The notes under the pieces were generated by a model. That model was not told the origin of the DNA. It saw only the letters and a program-made list of their open reading frames with translations, and searched no databases. From positions 186,001-250,000 of the forward strand of contig CP079103.1 of the NCBI GenBank assembly GCA_019285755.1: 64,000 nt of DNA. Reading direction: 5' to 3'. Every line of letters starts with the position of its first letter. Within the stretch, counting starts at the first letter, position 1. The position numbers were made by a program, and so were the translations under genes. This document shows positions 31,892-42,138 of the stretch, piece after piece. The stretch is from Chitinophaga sp. E66. Lineage in GTDB: Bacteria > Bacteroidota > Bacteroidia > Chitinophagales > Chitinophagaceae.

Positions 31892-33354
31892 AAATACGAT
31901 CCTGGCCGCCATATCGGCGGTAACCCTTATACCCGCTGCGGCGCAGGCTCAGCAAACGCTGGACCTGAAGAATGTGATCTCCATGGCGCAGCGCAACTCG
32001 CCTTCTTATTACCGTGCACAGAGCCGTGCCCTGAACTCACTGTATGCATACCGGTATTTCCGGTCGGGGCAGATGCCGCAGCTGGCATTGAACTTCAATA
32101 ACAGCAGCAGCCTTTTGGGTGAAACAGTGGAAGTAATGCAGCCCGATGGCAAGATCGAATACGTTCGCCGGAAGACCTCCAACACTTCGCTGGGGCTCGG
32201 ATTGCGGCAGAACGTTCCCTGGACGGGCGGGTCTTTTTCTGTCCGTTCGGACCTTAACCGCTTCGATGTGTTCGGGGATATGTCTTCCCAGAATTACCTG
32301 GCCACGCCGTTTTCCATCAACTATAACCAGCCCTCGATCGTCTACAACCCCTTCCGCTGGGATCGCATGATCCAGCCTATCGCCTACGACGAAAGTAAGC
32401 GGCAGTATGTGGAAGACCTGGAAGTTGTGGGGCTCGACGGTGCATCCTATTTCTTTGCCGCGCTGACCGCCCAGGTGCAGGTAAGGATTTACGAGCAGAA
32501 CGTAGCCAATACGGATACGCTGTACAAAATATCCAAAGGCCGCTTCGACCTCGGAAAGATCGCCGAGAATGAATTGTTGCAGATAGAACTGAGCCTGCTC
32601 AATGCAAGAAATACCCTGGAGCAATCGACCCTCCAAAGGGAGATGGCCTACCAGGAACTGAAGCGCTTCCTCAATATGCCTAAAGATGCCGATATTCAAC
32701 TGGCCATGCCCGATGCCGTCCCTCAATTCGACGTAGCGTTGGATAAAGCAGTGGCAGAGGCATCTGGCAACCGGCAGAGCGTGCTGGAATTCCGGCGCCG
32801 CAGGCTGGAAGCCGATCGTAGTGTGGCGGAGGCAAAGGCGTACAGCGGATATGAATTCAATCTGCAGGCGCAACTGGGGCAACGGAACAGCGACGAAAGC
32901 TGCGCCGTGCTTATTCCGGCGGCGAAGTGCAGCAGAACCTAAGCGTGGGCGTAGGGATACCTATTATGGACTGGGGCGCGCCCGGAACAGGGTGCGGCAG
33001 GCCAAGGCCAACCGCGACCTCATCGAAATAGACGTGCAACAGGAGGAAAGGAAATTCGAACAGGAAGTGTTCCTGCAAACCCAGCAGTTCAATATGCAAA
33101 AGCGGGTACTGGCCAGTGCCGCCAAGGCAGATACCATCGCCGGACTGCGGTACGAGATCACCAAGCAGCGCTACCTGATCGGGAAGATCAGCATCACGGA
33201 CCTCAACCTGGCCCAGCAGGAAAAAGACCAGGCTACCCAATCTTACATCGGCGCGCTGCGGAGCTTCTGGAATAATTATTACACCCTGCGCCGGCTAACC
33301 CTGTACGACTTTGAGCGGAACGAGAAGATCCGGTACGAGTTCGTGGAAAAATAA
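31884..33354 (+). CDS. TolC-like outer-membrane efflux protein
   Basis: About 490 residues, with frameshifts near 32910 and 32985. A signal peptide ends PAAAQAQ. The outer-membrane efflux protein domain appears twice: first half LKNVISMAQRNSPSYYRAQSR with helices LYKISKGRFDLGKIAENELLQIELSLLNARNTLEQ, second half IPIMDWGAPGRNRVRQAKANRDLIE and GLRYEITKQRYLIGKISITDLNLAQQEKDQATQSYI. It would form the trimeric exit duct for the adaptor and permease upstream. Translational coupling is likely, since its ATG overlaps the permease stop. Confidence 0.88.
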
Positions 33355-33377
33355 TAACGGAGCCATATACCAGACGG

Positions 33378-33417
33378 TGCCGGGTTTTCGCTTTGGAAAA
33401 TCCGGCATTATTTTTTC
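33378..33417 (+). terminator. Terminator after the efflux operon
   Basis: TGCCGGGTTTTC pairs with GAAAATCCGGCA (12 pairs, one G-T), followed by TTATTTTTT. Confidence 0.85.
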
Positions 33418-33432
33418 TGTAGGGCGGAATAT

Positions 33433-34062
33433 ATGCGCCCAAACTGGATTATCATCGCCGTTTTATCAGTAGTAGCCCTGGCATTGGGAATCAAATCCTG
33501 CCGCGACCAGCAGCGTGCCCGTCAGTTGCTGAAGGTGAATGCGGGGCTGATACGGGAGAATCAGGACCTGAAAGACCGGCTCGTTCTCAGTAACCGCACC
33601 TCGCAGCAGATCGCGGACCGCAAAGACATGCAGTTGCAAACCCAGGCTACGTTCGTAGACCGTCGCGAATACTTCCGCCGTAACTGGAAGCAGTACATCA
33701 CCCTCAACACCGGCGATTACAAGACCGGCTTCCTCGGCGGCATCAAGAACCTTGAGATCACCCTCCGCAATCAGACCGAATACCCCATCGATAATGCCAT
33801 GGTGATGGTGGAATACCTCCGCGGCAACGGCACCGTGTTTAAATCGGAACCTTACACCATTCATAATATCCCGGAAAAGAGCTCCCGTACCATACAGGCC
33901 AGCAACTCCCGCAAGGGAACAAAGGTGAATATCCGCCTGGTGAGCGTAACGAGCCAGCCCATGAACTTTTGCTGGTCGGCCGATAAGCGGGTGGCGCCGG
34001 GGAATGAAGATCCCTGGGCATGTGTTCCCAAGGCGAAGCCCGTGGATTCCCTGCAACGTTGA
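33433..34062 (+). CDS. Membrane-anchored protein of unknown function
   Basis: 209 residues, intact. An N-terminal membrane anchor (WIIIAVLSVVALALGI) is followed by a short coiled coil (LLKVNAGLIRENQDLKDRL) and a C-terminal domain of about 110 residues with beta-strand text: KNLEITLRNQTEYPIDNAMVM, FKSEPYTIHNIPEKSSRTIQ and KGTKVNIRLVSV. That domain looks like a small Ig-like module for comparing the balance of backbone charges, but I cannot name the family. It stands alone after the efflux operon terminator. Confidence 0.7.
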   Translation: MRPNWIIIAVLSVVALALGIKSCRDQQRARQLLKVNAGLIRENQDLKDRLVLSNRTSQQIADRKDMQLQTQATFVDRREYFRRNWKQYITLNTGDYKTGFLGGIKNLEITLRNQTEYPIDNAMVMVEYLRGNGTVFKSEPYTIHNIPEKSSRTIQASNSRKGTKVNIRLVSVTSQPMNFCWSADKRVAPGNEDPWACVPKAKPVDSLQR

Positions 34063-34239
34063 CCTCCCTAATTTTCTCCATCAAATACCCGCTTATGCCG
34101 GGTAGAATTCCTGTCAGGCATCACTTATTGTTCCGGGGTACTCGATTTCCGGGCTGCTTCTGGTTGTCTGTTTGTCAGCTTGTCGCTTTCGAAATGTCAT
34201 GCGCATGTAGCCATCAGGCAGATAACAAGGCAATTAGCC

Positions 34240-34358
34240 GCCGGTTACATGCCGGTTAGATGCCTGTTAAAAGGGAGAAAGGGGCAGACGAAGGGCAGAC
34301 GAAGGGCAGACGAAGGGCAGACGAAGGGCAGACGAGCGGCAGACGAAGGGCAGACGAG
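34240..34358. repeat. 11-nt phased array C
   Basis: Three units of GCCGGTTAGAT type (34240-34272), then from 34282 seven consecutive 11-nt units of GGGCAGACGAA (two end in G, one begins with C). It lies in the 461-bp convergent gap between the membrane-anchored protein and the phosphoesterase. The unit GGGCAGACG appears in reverse as CGTCTGCCC in array G. Confidence 0.9.
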
Positions 34359-34523
34359 AGGGTGTAGTGAATTGATTTACATACACTTAGAAGTACTTTT
34401 ATTATGTAGTACAATTCAATTAGTTGTTTTTCAATGAGTTACCTTTGGCGGTAGGATAGTAGGACATAGGCAGGACAAAAAGGGTGACCAAAGATGGCCA
34501 CCTTTTTATGCAGTGAACGCATG
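34359..34523. other. Rest of the convergent gap
   Basis: AT-rich sequence after array C, then a weak hairpin GGTGACCAAAGATGGCCACC near 34481-34502 followed by TTTTT, possibly a terminator. No gene seen. Confidence 0.35.
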
Positions 34524-35750
34524 TCAGCGTTTACTTTTCAGATCTACTTTTCCGAATTCCGATCCATCGTCTTTCAGCATCACGAGGTGGAGATCCTTGT
34601 CGGTTGCCTTTACTTTGATGAGGTGCGGTTGCCGTCTTTGGGGCCGCCGCCGATGACGATCGGGTAGGAGTGCTGTCCTTTACTGGTTGGTGAATGCCCA
34701 TTCTGTGGGTATGCCCGGCGATGAAAAGGTCGATGCCGGCCTTTTCAAACGTTTCGGCGAACATCTCGCGGCAATGGGTGGGGCCGTGCCAGTCGCCCGA
34801 GTAATAATGCGGGATATGCATCATCACCACCCGGAACTTCGCTTTCTTAAACGCCGGGCTGGCCACGATCTTCTTCAGGGTTTCTGCCTGCTGGCGACGG
34901 TATTCATCGAAATTGACGATGCCTGCGTATACGGGGTGGTCGTCCGGTTTGTCTTCCCGGTATCGAGCACGGTGAAGTGAACGGGGCCCCAGGTTCGTTC
35001 AAAAACATATTCACCATCGAAGTAATTGGCCAGTTCGCGGCGGTACTTACCACGGGTCTCGTGGTTGCCGCGGGTGAAGATGAAGGGTTTTCCGGAGGCG
35101 AAGGCCTTGCCGGCCGGAGCGAGCAGGTGATCGATGATTTGTTTCTCATCTGTTTGATAATCAAATACATCTCCATTAAAGAACACGAAATCGTACGGGT
35201 CTTTATTGAGGCCGGTGAGGTGGGGAATGGATTCCGGGCGGTCGTGGATGTCATTGATCACGAGCCAGGAAACCTCCGCGGGTTTGACTTGCGGGGTGGT
35301 GAAAGTGTATATCTCAGAGACGAGGGTGTCTCCATATGTCAGCTTGTAGGGTTGGAATTCCACAATCTCCTTTGAGTGGACCCGGTAATGGTAGGTGGCA
35401 CCGGGCTTGAGGTGGGACAGGCGGATTTTGTGGAGGGTGTTGAAGGAGTCGACGATTCCGGCGCTGGCGTGGTTGGCCGTGGAGCCGAGGGCGTCGGTTT
35501 CGCCGTACTCTACCCAGGAGTAGGTGGGTTTATTGCTGAGCCACATGACCGTCATGCCATCGGGCATGGGGTGCTGGAGGTATGGCTGGCAGAGGAAGGC
35601 GTGTTCCCCGGGCGCGGGGCGGCTCCGGGAGCGGCTACGGCTGTTGCTGCGGCGCGGACGCCGGGTGCGAGGGTGGCGGCGCCGAACAGACCGGCTTTGG
35701 TCAGTTTGCCGAGAAACTTGCGGCGTGGAAGTGGGCTTATCGTTTTGCAT
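34524..35750 (-). CDS. Secreted metallophosphoesterase, purple acid phosphatase-like
   Basis: About 408 residues after corrections near 35725, 35610, 34925 and 34650. The N-terminus has a twin-arginine-like signal (RKFLGKLTKAGLFGAATLAPG) with an Ala-rich region, then a fibronectin-like domain (LCQPYLQHPMPDGMTVMWLSNKPTYSW), then the calcineurin-like phosphoesterase: INDIHDRPE, FFNGDVFDY, RGNHETRG, MMHIPHYY and GHTHRM, which supply the dinuclear metal site. The target could be a phosphomonoester or a nucleotide. The gene is monocistronic and convergent with the membrane-anchored gene. Confidence 0.85.
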
Positions 35751-35884
35751 TATAAAGAGAGTTATGGGCTTAAAAATAGTGTCCCCGCCCGGAAATGCCA
35801 ACTTATTGACCCTAATTAATATATATTTGTTCTTTGCGATCGGGAAACCTGACGAAAATCACCCCAAATTGAATTCCCGGAATT

Positions 35885-37470
<1,586 letters not shown>

Positions 37471-37496
37471 GGCCGAACACCACTAAACCGATTAAC

Positions 37497-37748
37497 ATGT
37501 TATTGGAAATATTAACACCGGAAAGAAAGCTGTACACAGGAGAAGTTTATGGCATACAGCTGCCGGGCGTAGACGGGTCCTTCGAAGTGCTGGACCGCCA
37601 CGCTCCGCTGATTGCCGCCCTGGGTAAAGGCAAGATGAAGGTGCTGAAAGATAAGAGCCATGCGGATCATTACTCCATCGAGGGTGGTTTCGTAGAGGTG
37701 CTGAATAACAAGGCGACGGTGCTGGTAGAAGGCGCCACCGCCCAGTAA
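37497..37748 (+). CDS. atpC: F1 ATP synthase epsilon subunit
   Basis: 83 residues, intact. Only the N-terminal beta-sandwich is present (LLEILTPERKLYTGEVYGIQLPGVDGSFEVLDRHAPLIAAL, ending VLVEGATAQ). The C-terminal helical pair that inhibits the enzyme in many bacteria is absent, which is usual for short Bacteroidota epsilon subunits. It is cotranscribed with atpD. Confidence 0.95.
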   Translation: MLLEILTPERKLYTGEVYGIQLPGVDGSFEVLDRHAPLIAALGKGKMKVLKDKSHADHYSIEGGFVEVLNNKATVLVEGATAQ

Positions 37749-37770
37749 TCCCCTTAAAGGCTACATATTG

Positions 37771-37800
37771 AAAAGCCGGGCAGCAATGCCCGGCTTTTTC
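37771..37800 (+). terminator. Terminator after atpDC
   Basis: AAAAGCCGGGCA and TGCCCGGCTTTTT around a GCAA loop; the T run ends at 37799. Confidence 0.9.
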
Positions 37801-37834
37801 GTTTTGGGAGTTGACGTTCCGTCGCGTCCTGAAA

Positions 37835-37955
37835 CAGGTTTACTCCTGGGTTACTCCGGGTTTACTTCAGGTTTACTCCGGGTCTCAAGCATAGTAACGG
37901 CATACTAACAGCATACTAACGGCAGGTATACTACATGGGAACAGCAGGTTTTAGC
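37835..37955. repeat. 11-nt phased array D
   Basis: Eleven 11-nt units in a single register. Units 1-4 are CAGGTTTACTC/CGGGTTTACTT type; after one transitional unit, units 6-8 are CATACTAACGG type; units 9-11 (CAGGTATACTA, CATGGGAACAG, CAGGTTTTAGC) drift. It lies in the convergent gap after the atpDC terminator. Confidence 0.88.
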
Positions 37956-38163
37956 CGAAAGTGGGTTTAAGAGCCAGCTGTATTCCTTTGTGGTGGCAGG
38001 CTCTTTACAATATTGTAGAGATATTCAATGCATTCCACCTTGAGTCGTCAATATTATATCTAACAATTTCGGGAATACGGGGTACAGTTTTTACGATATT
38101 GAAATATTTGATTTCCAGGTTAAGGAGGCTTTTAGCGCTACTATTCCAGAAGGATTGTGTGTT
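37956..38163. other. Remainder of atpC-yqgE gap
   Basis: AT-rich sequence with imperfect repeats of GGCTCTTTAC/GAGCC; no gene or clear signal seen. Confidence 0.35.
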
Positions 38164-38715
38164 TTAATTGAGAGACGGGTCTATGGGGAAGTTGGCCATC
38201 ATGGCGAAGTTGTTGCCCAGTTTTTGAAGGGATTGTTTCCATATCTCTTCTTCGTTGCTGTCGAAAAGGAGGGGAGGGGTGATACGGGATAGGATCCAGC
38301 TCTTATCATTGAACTCGCCTTCCAGCTGGCCGCTGGCCCACCCGGAGTAGCCGATAAAGAATTTGATCTTTTGCATATCTAGCTCGCCGCGGTTGATCAG
38401 TTCGACTACGGTGGCGAAGTCGCCGCCCCAGTAAAGCCCGGGGAATACCTCGAAGCCGCCTTCGATCAGGTCGGGGAGTTGATGAATAAAATGAACGGTA
38501 TCCAGCTGTACGGGGCCGCCGAAGTAGACGGGGATGTTGGGAGTCAGGACCGCGGGGATGAGTTCGTCTAGTTTATGATCGAACGGGCGGTTGACCACAA
38601 AGCCAAAGCTGCCTTCTTCCTGATGTTCACATAACAAGACGACGGTTCTGGCGAAATTCGGATCTTTCAGGAAAGGGTCCGCAATCAGCAATATTCCAGG
38701 CGCAAGTTGTTCCAT
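38164..38715 (-). CDS. YqgE/AlgH family protein
   Basis: 183 residues, intact. Family text: GILLIADPFLKDPNFARTVVLLCEHQEEGSFGFVVNRPF, VYFGGPVQLDTVHFIH, FIGYSGWASGQLEGEFNDKSW. The family is widespread and structurally known but functionally unassigned. A possible promoter TAAATTTG (38745-38738 on the minus strand) stands 22 bases before the ATG, with a GGAAAAAGG purine stretch close to the start. Confidence 0.92.
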   Translation of the reverse strand: MEQLAPGILLIADPFLKDPNFARTVVLLCEHQEEGSFGFVVNRPFDHKLDELIPAVLTPNIPVYFGGPVQLDTVHFIHQLPDLIEGGFEVFPGLYWGGDFATVVELINRGELDMQKIKFFIGYSGWASGQLEGEFNDKSWILSRITPPLLFDSNEEEIWKQSLQKLGNNFAMMANFPIDPSLN

Positions 38716-38862
38716 ACCTTTTTCCTCATGCTCTAACCAAATTTAACCAACTCCGGGCAACAATCGGCGCCGGGGTAGTTATTTTTGTTGTCGCATTAGT
38801 TTTAGACGCATTTTGCCCCGTTTTTGTCGCTTTCGGCATGTCTGGGTAACTGGAGCACAATG

Positions 38863-38870
38863 TATTTTTG
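38863..38870 (+). promoter_or_regulatory. Probable -7 box of DUF1801 gene
   Basis: TATTTTTG, 24 bases before the ATG at 38895. No good -33 TTG is seen at the right distance. Confidence 0.4.
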
Positions 38871-38894
38871 AGCTGTCACTAAACGCTTTTACCC

Positions 38895-39385
38895 ATGGCA
38901 AAGACAGATTTCAAAACCGTTTCCGAGTACATCGCGACCTTCAGTAAAGAAGACCAGGTTGCCCTCGGGCAGATCCGCAAAACGATCCAGAAGGCGGCGC
39001 CGCAGGCTGAAGAGGTCATCTTACCAGATCCCCGCTTATAAGGATGGCAAGTCTTACGTGATCTATTTCTCCGGGTTCAAAGAGCACTACTCCTTAGCTT
39101 TCCCGCCGCCTTTCACTGTTTTCGAGACGTTCGCCAAAGAACTGGCCCCTACAAACAATCCAAAAGCGTGGTGCAGCTGCCTAAAAGCTCTCCACTTCCC
39201 TGGATCTCATCGCCCGTATGGTGAAATTCCGGCTGGAGGAAGTGAATGCTAAGCCGCAGGGAGTAAGGGCAACCAGAAGTTCTTCCAATATGGCTGCAAC
39301 TGGTGCAAAGAATACAAAAACTTCTGCAAAGGCAGCTCCGGAACCGAAGACGGCGCGTACCAAGTCCTCGGGCACTAAGAAGTAA
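38895..39385 (+). CDS. DUF1801 / iron chaperone-like protein
   Basis: About 163 residues with frameshifts near 39018 and 39155. The DUF1801 domain (SEYIATFSKEDQVALGQIRKTI, QIPAYKDGKSYVIYFSGFKEHYSLA, FAKELAP) is the fold shared with YdhG and frataxin-like iron chaperones; iron binding is not shown. After the domain comes a basic Lys/Ala/Ser-rich tail of about 35 residues ending SGTKK, which may bind nucleic acid. The gene is convergent with the small membrane protein gene that ends at 39410. Confidence 0.75.
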
Positions 39386-39409
39386 CGAATCAGGCAACAA
39401 GCTGCCTGG

Positions 39410-39811
39410 TTAAGATTTTAAGTGATCAGATAGTTTGGCTTTCCCGATTAAAGCGGAAAAGATATGTTCATAAAAATCAGATAATTCCGCAGCTATACTT
39501 TCTTTTACGCCAGGATCAACGATTTCGTTTGACATAATCCGGTCGGCTAACCTCTCTAATCTGCAGAGCTCCCTGCTTAGTTGATAGCGCATGTGAATTT
39601 TGCGAAGGAATGAGGAAACATATACAAAACAGCTGGTAGATACGACCGATAAAATTGGGGCCAGAACCGCAAGCCAATGTCTTGATTCAGGTGGCAAGTC
39701 AATCCTGGTCGCTACCAGCATTAATATAGAAAATGCGCCTGCTCCATAATATGCAGGTAGAAGGCCGTGAGGAAATGACACGGCACGTTGATGGAATTGG
39801 GCTACTTTCAA
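39410..39811 (-). CDS. Small two-span membrane protein, unknown
   Basis: 133 residues from a TTG start, intact. Two membrane spans (YYGAGAFSILMLVATRIDL and WLAVLAPILSVVSTSCFVYVSSFL) are followed by a helical cytoplasmic tail of about 65 residues (LSRELCRLERLADRIMSN, AAELSDFYEHIFSALIG). The layout recalls two-span effector domains of the SLATT kind, but I see no decisive motif. It follows another small membrane protein by 18 bases. Confidence 0.5.
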   Translation of the reverse strand: MKVAQFHQRAVSFPHGLLPAYYGAGAFSILMLVATRIDLPPESRHWLAVLAPILSVVSTSCFVYVSSFLRKIHMRYQLSRELCRLERLADRIMSNEIVDPGVKESIAAELSDFYEHIFSALIGKAKLSDHLKS

Positions 39812-39829
39812 TGGATGAGGTTTTTGAGG

Positions 39830-40107
39830 TTAAGGTTGCTGTCTGTTTGCGCGGTTTTCCTTTAATATTTCCAATGCGATCGTAAGGCTTTCGAGGCTAT
39901 TGTCGCGGTCCATATATAAATCCACGGATTGTCCCGACCTACTGCTAAAATGGACCCGCCTGTATTCCCTGTTAAAAAGTAATACCTGCCTTCGATCAGC
40001 ATCAGGATAATACCCGCATAGATCAGCATGACGGAGACAAACACAGATAAAACAAAAAAGTCGACATAATGGATTTTGTATTGTTGAATACTCAATTTAC
40101 TCTCCAA
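39830..40107 (-). CDS. Small membrane protein with helical tail, unknown
   Basis: About 92 residues. A membrane span (YVDFFVLSVFVSVMLIYAGIILMLI) is followed by a loop with YYFLTGNTGGSILAVGRD. A frameshift near 39925 is inferred because the other frame gives a plausible helical tail, MDRDNSLESLTIALEILKE, with a stop at 39830-39832, whereas the assembled frame ends at 39862. Not a known family. It lies just upstream of the two-span protein, probably in one transcript. Confidence 0.45.
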
Positions 40108-40217
40108 TCCAACACAAAAATCACCACCTCCGAAAACCCGAGAAAGTTGTAAAAGCCCCTACACAATAAAATCTATCTAAATCCGGCACTATACAGCATC
40201 TACGGACTGCCCATCAT

Positions 40218-40243
40218 TTCCCCGATCTCCGGAAATCGGGGAA
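40218..40243. repeat. Inverted repeat
   Basis: TTCCCCGAT and ATCGGGGAA, nine perfect pairs, around CTCCGGAA. No T run on either side, so not a standard terminator. Confidence 0.6.
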
Positions 40244-40421
40244 ATTCTCACCACAACTACGGCTGTTTTTCCACACTCCGCCACACCCTGGAACCTCGTT
40301 GCACAATACGAGCCCCGCTCCCTGCGTTATCCTCCGCGGCCGGCCAAACATCCGGTTCCAGATAAAGCAGGAATCCAAACAACTGTAATCCAATAAGTTG
40401 AGAAAGGAAATGATGGAAATA

Positions 40422-40576
40422 AAAAAAGGGATCTAGAAAGATCCCTTACCATTTTATCAACCAAAATCTAAATCGCTTATGGAACGAATCCACGTCGATG
40501 TATGTAGAAAGTTTATTCGCTTAGTTATTTCTGTTATCCAGTAGCAAATATGGTACCAGATGACAGAACAAAGGTA
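40422..40576 (-). ncRNA. Candidate small RNA
   Basis: On the minus strand a TACCTTTG box (40576-40569) precedes about 120 bases that end in AAGGGATCTTTCTAGATCCC (nine-pair stem, AGAA-type loop) and a run of seven T. There is no ATG-started frame in between. A -33 TTG is 24 bases away, which is too far for a good promoter, so the call is weak. Confidence 0.3.
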
Positions 40577-40746
40577 TGTAAAGTCGACATAATAACCGCG
40601 CAATTTCTCCGTTAAAATTACGTTAAAGTGATGTTTTTAACAGCAGTCCCCTAAAACCACCGTATCCCCTATAATTTTGTATCATAGTTGCTGTAGCAAT
40701 TACCGGTGTACGCCGCTTTTTTCGCTATATTTATCGTTTCATAGAA

Positions 40747-42102
40747 TTGCCTAATGCTGCCGTTAAAAAGATATTTCCTGTCATTATTGCATTGATAACG
40801 CTCTCTCTCCTGGGGATCATTTATATACAGTTTAGCTGGATTCGTAATGCAGCCCATATCAGAAAAGAAGAAAAAGAGCAGAAAATGACCGAAGCGGTAT
40901 ATGCCGCCAGCAATGAACTGCTTAGCCGGACCATCGCCCCCGTAACCCGCATCCAGATCGACCGTAACCGACCGGAAGGAGCGCTCGGCCGCATGATGCT
41001 GGAACCCTTCGGCGATAACACCAAACCGCTCATTCCTATCTCCGGACAGGTAGATGTCAATGAAGTGACGGCCGTGCTCCGCCGTAATATGAAAGAACGC
41101 AAGCTGGATACCATCTTCGAGTTCGGTATCACTTCCCCTACGCCCCTGGGCATCAACATTCAGCTGGGCTCCCGGAACTTTACCGACCGCCTGCGCCGCC
41201 GCGATACGGACACCGCACTCTATCAGGAGATCATCGTTCCCCTCGCCGATAACCTCACCTCCCATATGGAAGTGCTGCACGTGTTCGTTCCGCAAAGCAG
41301 CTTCACCGTCTTCAAATCGCTCGGGTGGATGATCTTCGGAAGCATCCTGTTTACGATCATCATCGTTACCGCCTTCGCACTTACCATCCGTACCATGCTC
41401 GGGCAGAAAAAACTCTCCGAGATAAAGAGCGACTTCATCAATAACATGACCCACGAGCTGAAAACGCCGCTAGCCACCATTTCCCTTGCTATTGACGCGA
41501 TCGGCAATGAACGCGTGATGGAGAACAAGGAAAAGATCCGCTACTTCTCCGGCATCATCAAGGAAGAGAATAAACGGATGAACAAACAGGTGGAATCCAT
41601 CCTGCAGTCCGCCCTCATGGAAAAGGAAGAGCTCACGCTCAATCTTCAACCCATCGATGTTCACCAGCTGATCACCCATACGGTCGACAACCTCCGCCTC
41701 CAGCTCGATGGCAAGAACGGCCGCGTTGAGCTGCAGCTCAATGCCATCCAGCCCATCCTGAAGGCCGACGAAGTGCATTTCTCCAACCTTATCTTCAACC
41801 TGCTCGACAACGCGATCAAATATTCGAAAGACAATCTCGAGATCCGCATTACCACGGCCAGTACCCGTAAAAACCTTATCATTTCCATCGCCGACAACGG
41901 CATTGGGATGAGCCGCGACACAGCCTCCCGTATCTTTGAGAAGTTCTACCGCGCTCATACCGGCAACGTACATAACGTGAAGGGTTTCGGGCTGGGGCTT
42001 ACTTACGTGAAAGCCATCGTGGACGCACATAAAGGCAAGATCCGCGTGGAAAGCGTGTTGGGAAGAGGGAGCCGGTTTACGATGGAGTTTCCGCAGGAGT
42101 AG
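40747..42102 (+). CDS. Sensor histidine kinase
   Basis: 451 residues. Two membrane spans (IFPVIIALITLSLLGIIYIQF and SLGWMIFGSILFTIIIVTAFALTI) bracket a periplasmic sensor of about 170 residues. HisKA H-box MTHELKTPL, N-box LLDNAIKYSKD, G1 DNGIGM, F-box FEKFYRA and G2 GFGLGLTYV are all intact, so autophosphorylation is expected. As assembled the start is TTG at 40747; an ATG at 40754 would give MLPLKKIFPV if one A were missing in the following run, which fits better. No response regulator gene is adjacent, so it is an orphan or signals to a distant partner. Confidence 0.9.
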   Translation: MPNAAVKKIFPVIIALITLSLLGIIYIQFSWIRNAAHIRKEEKEQKMTEAVYAASNELLSRTIAPVTRIQIDRNRPEGALGRMMLEPFGDNTKPLIPISGQVDVNEVTAVLRRNMKERKLDTIFEFGITSPTPLGINIQLGSRNFTDRLRRRDTDTALYQEIIVPLADNLTSHMEVLHVFVPQSSFTVFKSLGWMIFGSILFTIIIVTAFALTIRTMLGQKKLSEIKSDFINNMTHELKTPLATISLAIDAIGNERVMENKEKIRYFSGIIKEENKRMNKQVESILQSALMEKEELTLNLQPIDVHQLITHTVDNLRLQLDGKNGRVELQLNAIQPILKADEVHFSNLIFNLLDNAIKYSKDNLEIRITTASTRKNLIISIADNGIGMSRDTASRIFEKFYRAHTGNVHNVKGFGLGLTYVKAIVDAHKGKIRVESVLGRGSRFTMEFPQE

Positions 42103-42104
42103 GT

Positions 42105-42112
42105 TATCTTTG
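42105..42112 (+). promoter_or_regulatory. Probable -7 box of the E1-like gene
   Basis: TATCTTTG three bases after the kinase stop and 26 before the ATG at 42139. The -33 element is poor. Confidence 0.45.
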
Positions 42113-42138
42113 CGGTGGAAATCAGACCGTAGCACAAC

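Larger units (their letters stand above)
40108..40746. other. Long intergenic region without a protein gene
   Basis: 639 bp. It holds a GC-rich inverted repeat at 40218-40243, a terminator-like hairpin at 40422-40450 and a minus-strand TACCTTTG box at 40569-40576 that could delimit a short RNA. TAATTTTG at 40672-40679 may be the promoter of the histidine kinase. No coding frame of note. Confidence 0.5.

Noticed and set aside
30558..32942. Permease-TolC fusion protein
   Set aside because: The fusion arises from one lost C near 31848; restoring it gives a normal permease end overlapping the TolC start.
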